Below are positions 56,073 to 63,674 of a stretch of DNA of 64,000 bases, piece by piece. Each line of letters opens with the position of its first letter. The first letter of the stretch is position 1. The notes beneath the pieces are model-generated. The model ran no database searches and was not told where the DNA came from. It saw only the letters and a program-made list of their open reading frames with translations. Both the position numbers and the translations under genes were made by a program. This DNA is from Tidjanibacter sp. (GTDB lineage: Bacteria > Bacteroidota > Bacteroidia > Bacteroidales > Rikenellaceae). The stretch spans positions 1-64,000 of the forward strand of contig JAFQNC010000023.1 of assembly GCA_017396085.1 (NCBI GenBank). The letters are read 5' to 3'.

Positions 56073-57278
56073 TTAGGCAATCACGCCTGAGCCAACCAAC
56101 TCATCCCCATCGTACCAAGCCGCAAACTGGCCTGCGGTGATACCCCTTTGGGGCTCGTCAAAGAGTAGGTAGGCCCCCTCCTCACACACGTGCAGAGTTG
56201 CCTTCTGAAGGGGTTGGCGGTAGCGGATGCGGGCCTTGTAGCGGCGTGGTGCATCGCCCACCTGCATACGCAAATCTTCCCTCACCCAATGCACCTCCTC
56301 CGGCTTTATCCACAGCGCACGGCGCATAAGCCCGGGGTGGGTGTGGCCCTGACCAACGTAGACAATGTTGCGCTCCACATCGGTGGCAATCACAAAGAGT
56401 GGCAAGGCAGTACCTCCAACGCCGAGTCCGTGGCGTTGGCCTATGGTGTAGAAGTGGGCTCCACCGTGGGTGCCGACCTTGCGACCATCCGAGGGCTCAT
56501 ACTTGTAGGCCCCTGCGAGGGTGGGCAGGTTGAGTTCCTCAACGAGCGCTGCCTCCTCGCTCTCGGTGCGGTAGCCTTCCCAATCGGCCGCAATCTCCAC
56601 AATGCGCCCCTTGCGGGAACGTAGTTTTTGCTGGAGGAAGACGGGTAAATCGACCTTACCCACAAAGCAAATGCCCTGCGAGTCCTTCCTCTTGGCGGTG
56701 GCAAGGTGTCGCTCGGTGGCAATCTCCCTCACCTGCGGTTTGAGCATATCGCCCACGGGGAAGAGCGCACGTGAGAGTTGCTCCTGCGAGAGTTGGCACA
56801 GAAAGTAACTCTGGTCTTTGTTGCCGTCTGTGCCCGCCAGCAGTCGGTGGGTACCATCGGGTAGGTGCTCCACGCGGCAGTAGTGCCCTGTGGCTACCCA
56901 GTCGGCACCGAGTTTGAGGGCCTCTTTGAGAAAGACATCAAACTTAATCTCCCTATTGCACAGCACATCGGGGTTGGGGGTGCGCCCCTTCTCATACTCG
57001 GAGAACATATAGTCCACAACTCTCTGGCGGTATTGCTCACTGAGGTCTACCATACGAAACGGAATGTCGAGCCTCTTGGCCACAAGTTCGGCAAACAGGC
57101 GGTCGTCTTCCCAAGGGCACTCGCCACTGAGGGTGCCCACCGTGTCGTGCCAATTGACCATAAAGAGGCCCACCACGTCATAGCCCTGCTCTTTGAGCAA
57201 CCACGCAGCCACAGACGAGTCCACCCCGCCCGAGAGTCCAACCACAACACGCTCCTTTTTCTTCTCCGCTTCCATCAT
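56073..57278 (-). CDS. mnmA: tRNA-specific 2-thiouridylase
   Basis: MnmA installs the 2-thio group of wobble uridine in Lys, Glu and Gln tRNAs. The 401-residue chain has the P-loop SGGVDSS (residues 16-22) and the two catalytic cysteines: Cys107 in NPDVLCNRE and Cys204 in SQGICFVG. The C-terminal beta-barrel is complete. It is read alone, with a promoter in the arm of the upstream terminator. Confidence 0.97.
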   Translation of the reverse strand: MMEAEKKKERVVVGLSGGVDSSVAAWLLKEQGYDVVGLFMVNWHDTVGTLSGECPWEDDRLFAELVAKRLDIPFRMVDLSEQYRQRVVDYMFSEYEKGRTPNPDVLCNREIKFDVFLKEALKLGADWVATGHYCRVEHLPDGTHRLLAGTDGNKDQSYFLCQLSQEQLSRALFPVGDMLKPQVREIATERHLATAKRKDSQGICFVGKVDLPVFLQQKLRSRKGRIVEIAADWEGYRTESEEAALVEELNLPTLAGAYKYEPSDGRKVGTHGGAHFYTIGQRHGLGVGGTALPLFVIATDVERNIVYVGQGHTHPGLMRRALWIKPEEVHWVREDLRMQVGDAPRRYKARIRYRQPLQKATLHVCEEGAYLLFDEPQRGITAGQFAAWYDGDELVGSGVIA

Positions 57279-57293
57279 TTATCTCTTTGGCCA

Positions 57294-57324
57294 CAAAGGT
57301 ACACAAAAAGAGCCGACTTGCAAC
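57294..57324 (-). promoter_or_regulatory. Promoter of mnmA
   Basis: The minus strand reads TACCTTTG (57301-57294), a full -7 box, 15 bases before the start. The GTTG at 57324-57321 is 19 bases upstream and lies inside the terminator hairpin of the preceding operon. Confidence 0.6.
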
Positions 57325-57343
57325 ACCTGTTTGCAAGTCGGCT
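57311..57343 (-). terminator. Terminator of the sigma-NigD operon
   Basis: AGCCGACTTGCAA and TTGCAAGTCGGCT form a perfect 13-base stem with a 7-base loop. On the minus strand it is followed by CTTTTTG, 70 bases after the NigD-like stop. Confidence 0.85.
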
Positions 57344-57413
57344 CACCACACATTGTTAAACTTTATGGATTGTCGGGGCCTGCAAAAGCACCCAACAACC
57401 ACTCTCTTTTTCT

Positions 57414-58190
57414 CTACAAACTACTCATCTCGCTGTATGGAGAGGTCGAAAGGTGGGCCACATTCTCCACCACCTCGCCTGCGTTGTTCCACCACCTGTG
57501 GCGGAATACCACCAGCAGGTCAAGCGAACTCTTGTTGCCATACCTCTCCAACAACTCCTCGCTCAGTTTGAACGAAGCCCATTGGTAGGCAAAACTACCG
57601 CTGTCGGAGGGTTTTTTGTTCACCGTTTCGCCCTTGTGGCAGATTTGCAACACGAGGGTGTTGTCGGTAGAGCCGTTTTCGGTGTCATCATAGACAAGTT
57701 CAAACTCAAACTCCGTACCGTCTGCACCGGTGTCCACATAGGCAATCTGGAGGTTTACATAGCCACCGGTGATGGAGGCCTGTGTGGGAATTGCGGGGGT
57801 TGTGCCCAACTCGGCCCTATCCTCTTCGTCCATAATCGAGAGGGGGTCGATGTCGTCAATCACAAGTGGGTAGAACTCGTGCAGGCGGATGTTTACGCTG
57901 TTTTGGAGTCGTTTGAGCACCGAGTAGTTGAAGCACACCCTGCCCGACTTGCTCTCAATCTCCTCCACCGAGGTGTTGGTGCCCACCTCCACAATGTTGA
58001 GCAACTCGCCGTAGTCGCCCTTGATGGTTCGGGTTACGGGGTCCAGAGTGCCCAACGACACGTAGTGGTTTTGGCTCTCATCAACCTCAAGCCAGCTGGT
58101 GCAGGCTACGGCACCAAAGGCCACAGTGGCCAAAAGTGCCACTTTGCTAATCAATCTTTTCATTGTTGTTATCATCTTCTTTTTATCCAA
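57414..58190 (-). CDS. NigD-like lipoprotein
   Basis: The 258-residue chain has a signal peptide with a lipobox ending at Cys30 (GAVAC), so export and lipidation are expected. The remainder resembles the NigD family of Bacteroidetes, a beta-rich periplasmic fold of unknown role. It follows the anti-sigma/beta-barrel gene by 36 bases on the same strand and ends before a strong terminator, making it the third gene of the sigma operon. The function is unknown. Confidence 0.75.
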   Translation of the reverse strand: MDKKKMITTMKRLISKVALLATVAFGAVACTSWLEVDESQNHYVSLGTLDPVTRTIKGDYGELLNIVEVGTNTSVEEIESKSGRVCFNYSVLKRLQNSVNIRLHEFYPLVIDDIDPLSIMDEEDRAELGTTPAIPTQASITGGYVNLQIAYVDTGADGTEFEFELVYDDTENGSTDNTLVLQICHKGETVNKKPSDSGSFAYQWASFKLSEELLERYGNKSSLDLLVVFRHRWWNNAGEVVENVAHLSTSPYSEMSSL

Positions 58191-58226
58191 TTTTTTCTCT
58201 CTGTCAGGTCCCTTTTGCGCTCCTCC

Positions 58227-59564
58227 CTATCGGAACGTAAACCTCAAACCAAACCTACAGGTAAGGCTCAAGGGGTTTTCGGTGCGGTAATTCTCAGGGT
58301 GTACGGCCGAGGAGAACCAATAGGCAACGCCCGCCTCGCCATAGAGGCCCACGCCACCCCAAAGCATATAGTTCACACCGGCCACAGCATCAAGCGACAA
58401 CTGCACCCCCGGGGTTTCGAGGGCGAAGGATTTGTCCCTCTTGCCGTTGATAAACTCCGTGTCCTTTGCTCCCACGCAGTGCTCAATGGTGGTGCCCAAC
58501 TTTCCATAGAGGCCCCAACGGTCGAAGTTGGCAAAGCGGAACGACACTCCGAGGGGAATACCGAGGTAGTGCATATCGCGCTTGCGCACATAGTTGCTCA
58601 TTTGTCCTTCATTGTCGCTGCGCGAGTGGAGGTGGGTGTAGATAATTCCCGTCTCCAAGGCCATCCAATCGGCAAGAGCGTAACTTGCCGTGAGGCCCAC
58701 CGATACGGGCATAAAGTGTTTGAGCGAGTTGTTCATCTGCGGGGCCTTGAATATGTTGGGTCCCGAAAGGCCCGCATCGCCACCGAGCACAGCGTGCTCG
58801 TTCACCCCCATAGAGTTGCTCTTCACATTCTCCAAAATCATATTGCCCTGATTGAAGCCCACGTTGGCCGCATAGAGGGATATTTCGGTGGGGTGGGCAA
58901 GGCCCAATCTGCGGGGCTCTTCATCAAGGCCCAACACTGCCCTCCAATAGGCCTCAATCTCCTCATCGCTCTTGCGGGGTTGTTTCTTGCGGGTGGAGGT
59001 GTGGCGTGTGGTCGTAGCCTTTGGAGCGTTCTCCTCCTCGGCCACCGTGGTGGTGGGCTCTTGGGGTGCGGGTTGCGACTCCTCGGCCTCCTCGTTTTGT
59101 GCCTTCTGTGTGAGGGCCACACTCTTTACTGTTGCCACCCTCCTTGCCATAGGCATACTCACCTGCTCGGCCATCATCATACCGCTGTCCGGCTCGGTGA
59201 GTTCATCGGTGGGGGTGTACCTAATCTCGCTCCTAATATCCTCCTCAATGGCGACCATCTCCTCCTTGGGGGCATTGCTGTCCACCACCAACATCACTCC
59301 CACAAAGAGCGATGCGGCCACTGCGGCCGAAAGGGCCCAACGTACCACCGGCCTGCGCCACAAGGGCACAACCACCGGCTTCTGCTCCACTGTGGGGGCT
59401 GTGGGCTCTGCTTCTGCCACCAAAGGCTCCACCGCAGGGGCGGCTCCAACACCTGCCAGAGTGGCCTCGATGCGGTCGAACAGCCCCTCGGAGGGCTCCT
59501 CTCGGAACTCCCCAAGTCGCTCGGCGAGCAACTGCTCCAAACTATCGTACCTATCCTCTTTCAT
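58227..59564 (-). CDS. Anti-sigma head fused to an outer-membrane beta-barrel
   Basis: The start at 59564 (MKEDRYDSLEQLLAERLGEF) gives 445 residues. Residues 1-68 are an acidic cytoplasmic head with FREEPSEGLFDRIEATL, like the N-terminus of Bacteroidetes anti-sigma factors. One transmembrane segment is at about 74-95. A Pro-, Ala- and Glu-rich periplasmic linker (about 97-200) follows, then a C-terminal domain (about 226-445) of alternating strands ending LRFTFR, as in outer-membrane beta-barrels. It overlaps the sigma gene by 14 bases, a sign of coupling. The single chain would span both membranes. Confidence 0.7.
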   Translation of the reverse strand: MKEDRYDSLEQLLAERLGEFREEPSEGLFDRIEATLAGVGAAPAVEPLVAEAEPTAPTVEQKPVVVPLWRRPVVRWALSAAVAASLFVGVMLVVDSNAPKEEMVAIEEDIRSEIRYTPTDELTEPDSGMMMAEQVSMPMARRVATVKSVALTQKAQNEEAEESQPAPQEPTTTVAEEENAPKATTTRHTSTRKKQPRKSDEEIEAYWRAVLGLDEEPRRLGLAHPTEISLYAANVGFNQGNMILENVKSNSMGVNEHAVLGGDAGLSGPNIFKAPQMNNSLKHFMPVSVGLTASYALADWMALETGIIYTHLHSRSDNEGQMSNYVRKRDMHYLGIPLGVSFRFANFDRWGLYGKLGTTIEHCVGAKDTEFINGKRDKSFALETPGVQLSLDAVAGVNYMLWGGVGLYGEAGVAYWFSSAVHPENYRTENPLSLTCRFGLRFTFR

Positions 59565-60132
59565 CGGTGTCGTTGTTGTTCTTTGTTTTTGTTGTCTTTG
59601 TGTCGGCAATTCCCAACTTTGCCGCCAATCGGGCCTTGGCCCTGATGTATTGCGAGCGGCTGGTGGTCTCGCTGATACCGAGCATTTGTCCAATCTCGGC
59701 GTGGCTGTAACCCTCCACTGCGTAGAGGTTGAGCACCGTTCTGTAGCCATCGGGCAGGCTCTCTATGGCTTGCCGCAACTCTTCGGCCGAGAGCCTCTCC
59801 AGTGCTTGTGGTGCCACCCCTTCGATGCGCCCGGGAGGTAGTTCGCTGATGTCCTCATCCGCCCCGAGGTTGGACCGCTTGCGCAGGAAGGAGAGTGCTG
59901 TGTTCACAAAGATACGCCTGCACCAAGCATCAAAGGGCCCCTCGCCTCGCCAATCGCCAATCTTGGTGTAGAGGGTAACAAACCCATCGTGCAGAAGGTC
60001 CTCAGCGGTGGCTCGCTCACTGACATAGCGCCGCACCACACCCAACATCAGTGGGGCGTAGTGCTGGTAGAGTGCCCTACGGGCAGCGTTGTCGCCTTGG
60101 CGGCAACCCTCTATGATTTGCTCCTGTGTCAA
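59551..60132 (-). CDS. ECF-type RNA polymerase sigma factor
   Basis: This sigma-70 family protein directs RNA polymerase to a specific regulon. The start is set at TTG 60132 (LTQEQIIEGCRQGDNAARRA), giving 193 residues; a second TTG at 60174 would add 14 residues and lies inside an inverted repeat. Region 2 is in ALYQHYAPLMLGVVRRYV with DLLHDGFVTLYTKI; region 4 is in LPDGYRTVLNLYAVEGYSHA with IGQMLGISETTSRSQYIRAK. There is no ATG in frame near the expected start. It is followed by the anti-sigma fusion gene with a 14-base overlap. Confidence 0.9.
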   Translation of the reverse strand: MTQEQIIEGCRQGDNAARRALYQHYAPLMLGVVRRYVSERATAEDLLHDGFVTLYTKIGDWRGEGPFDAWCRRIFVNTALSFLRKRSNLGADEDISELPPGRIEGVAPQALERLSAEELRQAIESLPDGYRTVLNLYAVEGYSHAEIGQMLGISETTSRSQYIRAKARLAAKLGIADTKTTKTKNNNDTDERG

Positions 60133-60152
60133 TGTTTTGTTCCATCTATTGT

Positions 60153-60189
60153 GTATGATGCACAGAGGGACCAAAAAGTTGCATCATAC
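60153..60189. promoter_or_regulatory. Perfect inverted repeat upstream of the sigma gene
   Basis: GTATGATGCA (60153-60162) is perfectly complementary to TGCATCATAC (60180-60189), with a 17-base spacer. It lies between birA and the sigma gene. It may be a DNA operator, a hairpin in the 5' untranslated region, or a weak terminator of birA; no T run follows it. Confidence 0.6.
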
Positions 60190-60216
60190 GGATAAAAAAA
60201 GTATGCCGTCAGGGGG

Positions 60217-60942
60217 TTAGCCAATCACGAACTCAATCTCCTTGAAGAGGTAGGGTTTGACAAAGCCACCCTCCTCGTGCTCCACAAGCAACTCGCCCGT
60301 GGGACGCACATCCCTGATGGTGCCCCTGAAGCGTTTGCCGTTGGGCAACGCATAGGTGGAGGGCTTGTTCAGGCGGTAGAGGTGGCCGAGATAGTCGGCC
60401 TGTACCTGCTGCCTTGCATCCTTGAGTTGCTCAAACCTGCGCTCCAAAGCCTCATAGAGGTCGCCAAAGACATCGTTGGTGCCCCTGCGCTCGCCTGTGA
60501 GCAGGGCTATGGATGTGGGGTTGGGTATCCACTCCTCAAACTCCGTTTGGTTTACGTTCAGCCCAATGCCCACAATCGTGCGGGCCAGCCTGCCGGCCAC
60601 ACCCAAGTCGTGCTCGATGAGTATGCCACAAATCTTCTTGTGGCCCACATAGATGTCGTTGGGCCACTTCACCGTGGCCTCAATGCCATAGCCGGCGAGG
60701 GTGTCCACCACAGCCAAAGCCACCGCCTCCGAGAGCACAAACTGCTCCTTGGCGGCCAAAAAATCGGCCTCCCACACCAGCGAGAAAGTTAGGTTTTCGC
60801 CCGCACGGCTACTCCACGTGTTGCCCCTCTGCCCTCGGCCGGCGGTTTGCTCCACGGCTACCACGGCATCGCCGTGGGCATAGCAGGGGTTCTTACACTC
60901 GGCATTGGTGGATGCCATCTTCTTGAATACAAATACAGCCAC
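60217..60942 (-). CDS. birA: Biotin-[acetyl-CoA-carboxylase] ligase
   Basis: BirA attaches biotin to carrier proteins. The chain has ASTNAECKNPCYAHGDAVVA, the biotin loop GRGQRGNTWSSRAGENLTFS and KWPNDIYVGHKKICGILIE. There is no N-terminal DNA-binding domain, so it does not act as a repressor like the Escherichia coli protein. The start is placed at GTG 60942, which puts STN at about residue 11, as in relatives. The next in-frame ATG upstream (60990) lies in AATTGAGAATT repeat sequence and is doubtful. Confidence 0.92.
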   Translation of the reverse strand: MAVFVFKKMASTNAECKNPCYAHGDAVVAVEQTAGRGQRGNTWSSRAGENLTFSLVWEADFLAAKEQFVLSEAVALAVVDTLAGYGIEATVKWPNDIYVGHKKICGILIEHDLGVAGRLARTIVGIGLNVNQTEFEEWIPNPTSIALLTGERRGTNDVFGDLYEALERRFEQLKDARQQVQADYLGHLYRLNKPSTYALPNGKRFRGTIRDVRPTGELLVEHEEGGFVKPYLFKEIEFVIG

Positions 60943-61079
60943 AGTTGAGGAATTGAGAATTGAGAATTGAGACTTGAGAATTGCAGGCACAGCCTGTTTT
61001 GTTATTAGGAATGATAAGAATGATAGGAGTAATAGGAAAAAATATTTACTAATTACTCTTTACTAATTACTCTTTCTCT
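60943..61079. repeat. AT-rich repeat tracts between birA and dapD
   Basis: GAGAATTGAGAATTGAG-type units at about 60948-60979, the sequence AATTGCAGGCACAGCCTGTT shared with 37283-37306, and ATTTACTAATTACTCTTT tracts at 61043-61075, like those in the bat and eno gaps. No gene is seen. Confidence 0.7.
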
Positions 61080-61901
61080 CTAAACCGAGACGCCAAAGTC
61101 GCGCAGGGCATCGTTGAGCGAGGTCTTTTTGTCGGTGCTCTCCTTGCGGTGGCCGATAATCAGCGCACAACTCACCTGATAGTCGCCGGCGGGGTAGTGG
61201 CGGGTGTAGCTGCCCGGAATGACCACCGAGCGGGGAGGCACATAGCCCCTATACTCCACGGGCTCGGCTCCCGTAACGTCAATAATCTTGGTGGAGGCCG
61301 TGATGACCGTGTTGGCTCCCAGCACCGCCTCGCGGCAGATGTGGGCACCCTCCACAACAATACACCTCGACCCAAGGAAGCAGTTGTCTTCCACAATCAC
61401 CGGTGCAGCCTGCACGGGCTCCAACACACCGCCAATGCCAACACCACCACTCAGGTGTACGCCCTTGCCAATCTGTGCACAAGAGCCCACCGTGGCCCAC
61501 GTATCAACCATAGTGCCACTGTCCACATAGGCACCGATGTTCACATAGGAGGGCATCATAATCACCCCTTTGGCCAAGTAGGCTCCATAGCGGGCCACTG
61601 CGTGGGGCACAACCCTCACGCCAAGTTCCTTGTAGCCGTGTTTGAGGGGGAGTTTGTCGTAGAATTCGAGGTCGCCGGCGTGTGAGGTGGTCATTTCGTG
61701 GGTGGGGAAGTAGAGAATCACAGCCTTCTTCACCCACTCGTTTACCTGCCAAGTGCCGTCTTCCTTCGGCTCGGCCACACGGAGTTCGCCCCTATCGAGC
61801 AGTGCCACAACCTGTTCTATTGCATCGAGAATTTCGGGCTCGTGGAGCAGGGTTGCATCCTCCCACGCCCTCTCAATCTTGTTTTTCAGTTCGGTGTACA
61901 T
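61080..61901 (-). CDS. dapD: Tetrahydrodipicolinate N-succinyltransferase
   Basis: DapD starts the succinylase branch of lysine and diaminopimelate synthesis. The start at 61901 (MYTELKNKIERAWEDATLLH) gives 273 residues; a longer frame would add 42 unrelated residues. The C-terminal two-thirds has hexapeptide repeats forming a left-handed helix (VNIGAYVDSGTMVDTWATVG, CAQIGKGVHLSGGVGIGG). An aspartate kinase gene for the same pathway is just downstream in the window, though on the other strand. Confidence 0.96.
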   Translation of the reverse strand: MYTELKNKIERAWEDATLLHEPEILDAIEQVVALLDRGELRVAEPKEDGTWQVNEWVKKAVILYFPTHEMTTSHAGDLEFYDKLPLKHGYKELGVRVVPHAVARYGAYLAKGVIMMPSYVNIGAYVDSGTMVDTWATVGSCAQIGKGVHLSGGVGIGGVLEPVQAAPVIVEDNCFLGSRCIVVEGAHICREAVLGANTVITASTKIIDVTGAEPVEYRGYVPPRSVVIPGSYTRHYPAGDYQVSCALIIGHRKESTDKKTSLNDALRDFGVSV

Positions 61902-61987
61902 ATCGCCTAAATTTAATATATAGGTGCAAATATGCAAAAAATAGTCTGGAATACCGCCCCTCGGCCCAACCTTTTTCAATTTTGTAC

Positions 61988-61995
61988 TATATTTG
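61988..61995 (+). promoter_or_regulatory. -7 box before the acyltransferase gene
   Basis: TATATTTG matches the Bacteroidetes -7 consensus exactly, 40 bases before the start codon. No good -33 box is found at the usual spacing. Confidence 0.45.
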
Positions 61996-62035
61996 CAACC
62001 GAAAAAGGGAGAAAAATTAACGCACACAACAAATT

Positions 62036-63319
62036 ATGAACAAAGAAAAAGCAACTTCAATGCCCTTGGAGGGAGTGAAGCGATTGGATATGGCTCGCAA
62101 GCCCCGCCGTGTTTCGTGGTGGTTGCGCCCCATTATGTGGCTCGCCTCGTTTCCCGTAACGTGGCTGCACCGTACCCACATCAAAAAAATCAATATGGAG
62201 GGGGTGAAAAGGCCATACTTGTTGCTCTGCAACCACAACGCTTTCTACGACTTTATGGTCGCCGTGAAGGCCACTTTCCCCAACCACGCCTACTACATCG
62301 TGGCCATTGACGGCTTCGTGGGTATCGGCGGTCTGCTCTCGTGGCTGATGGCAAGGGTGGGGTGTATTCCCAAGCGTAAGTTTACCAACGACACCCGCCT
62401 TGTGAGACAACTCCGACAGGTGGCCGACCGCAAGAAAATCGTGGCCTTCTATCCCGAAGCACGCTACTCGCTCTGCGGCACCAACGCCATCCTGCCACCC
62501 TCGCTCGGTAAACTCGTCAAGATGCTCAAACTCCCCGTGGTAACGCTCATCACGCAGGGTAACCACATCAATTCCCCCTTCTGGCACACCGGCGATAGGC
62601 TTATCAAAACCACCGCCACAATGAAGAAAATCCTCGATGTGGAGCAAATCGAACAGATGGACTACAACCAGATTATGGAGGTTATCGACCGCGAGTTCTA
62701 CTACGATGACTTCGCTTGGCAGAGGGACAACCAAATCCGTATGGTCAAGAAAAATCGTGCCGAGGGACTCCACCGAGTGCTCTACCAGTGCCCCCACTGC
62801 GGCAAGGAGTATCGTATGGACTCCGCAGGTGCCGAGTTGTGGTGCAAGGAGTGCGGACACCGCTGGTATATGACCGAGTATGGCCAGTTGGAGGCCGTGG
62901 AGGGCGAAACATATTTCCCCCACATCCCCGATTGGTATGAGTGGGAGAGAGCCAATGTGCGCAAGGAGGTTGAGGCCGGCACCTATGGCATCACCGTCAA
63001 GTCCGATGTGCGCTCGCTGCCCAATCCCAAGAAGTTTATTGACGTGGGCGAGGGTACCTTCACACACGATATGACCGGTTTCCACCTCGTGGGCGAGTTC
63101 GATGGCATTGAGTATGAGATGAGGCTCCCCTCGCAGACACGCTACTCGATACACATCGAGTATGACTTCCGCAAGTGGCACCGCGACTGCATCGACCTGA
63201 GCACCCTCACCGACACAATGTTTGTCTTCCCACAGGGCGAAGACTTCTCCGTAACGAAGATGTCGCTCGCTTGTGAGGAAATCTACAAGCACCTCAACAA
63301 GGAGCAGGCTACAAAATAG
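62036..63319 (+). CDS. PlsC-like acyltransferase with zinc ribbon
   Basis: The 427-residue chain has the acyltransferase motif HNAFYD (His67 to Asp72) and the later YPEARYS block at about residues 142-148, both typical of the glycerol-3-phosphate acyltransferase superfamily, so an acyl-phosphate or lysophosphatidate-type substrate is likely. It lacks a clear transmembrane domain apart from a hydrophobic stretch near residues 29-44. Unusually, a zinc ribbon CPHC (252-255) with CKEC (270-273) follows, and then a C-terminal region of about 150 residues without a known motif. The partner is unknown. Confidence 0.8.
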   Translation: MNKEKATSMPLEGVKRLDMARKPRRVSWWLRPIMWLASFPVTWLHRTHIKKINMEGVKRPYLLLCNHNAFYDFMVAVKATFPNHAYYIVAIDGFVGIGGLLSWLMARVGCIPKRKFTNDTRLVRQLRQVADRKKIVAFYPEARYSLCGTNAILPPSLGKLVKMLKLPVVTLITQGNHINSPFWHTGDRLIKTTATMKKILDVEQIEQMDYNQIMEVIDREFYYDDFAWQRDNQIRMVKKNRAEGLHRVLYQCPHCGKEYRMDSAGAELWCKECGHRWYMTEYGQLEAVEGETYFPHIPDWYEWERANVRKEVEAGTYGITVKSDVRSLPNPKKFIDVGEGTFTHDMTGFHLVGEFDGIEYEMRLPSQTRYSIHIEYDFRKWHRDCIDLSTLTDTMFVFPQGEDFSVTKMSLACEEIYKHLNKEQATK

Positions 63320-63380
63320 GGCTCCAAGGGGGCTTGTGGCCTTGAAGGGTTTTATTAAGGGCCTTAGGGGCTTTAAGGTT

Positions 63381-63637
63381 AACGTGAGTTTCGCGAATTT
63401 CAACTTATTGAAATTCCGAAACATCCGTTTTTTCAAAGAGCCTTAGTAGGCTCTTTGACAAGTCCCTCCTTTGCCAAAGGAGGGATTTAGGGAGGAATGT
63501 AAGTGCTAAACAGCCCACTGTGTGGGCTAAGGGGCTTGCGAAGCCAAGCCCTAACGTGAGGTTTGCGGAAATGGCACAACTGCAAACCCATCATTAACAA
63601 CAAGTTATAATTGTGCCATTTTCGCGAAACTCACGTT
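63381..63637 (+). repeat. Dispersed palindromic repeat, copy 2 (partner at 1354-1586)
   Basis: This 257-base element matches the reverse complement of 1354-1586 but carries about 24 extra bases near its left end (GAATTTCAACTTATTGAAATTC, itself a hairpin). It begins AACGTGAGTTTCGCG and ends with an 85-base palindrome at 63553-63637. The terminal arms are AACGTGAG and CTCACGTT. No coding frame is present. Confidence 0.75.
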
Positions 63638-63674
63638 AAGGTTAGAGTTTTTTTAAGGAACAAAAAAGAAATAG

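Noticed and set aside
57453..59645. 730-codon plus-strand frame across the anti-sigma and NigD genes
   Set aside because: It is antisense to two genes whose products have clear signal peptide, membrane and barrel patterns; its own translation is His- and Leu-rich noise.
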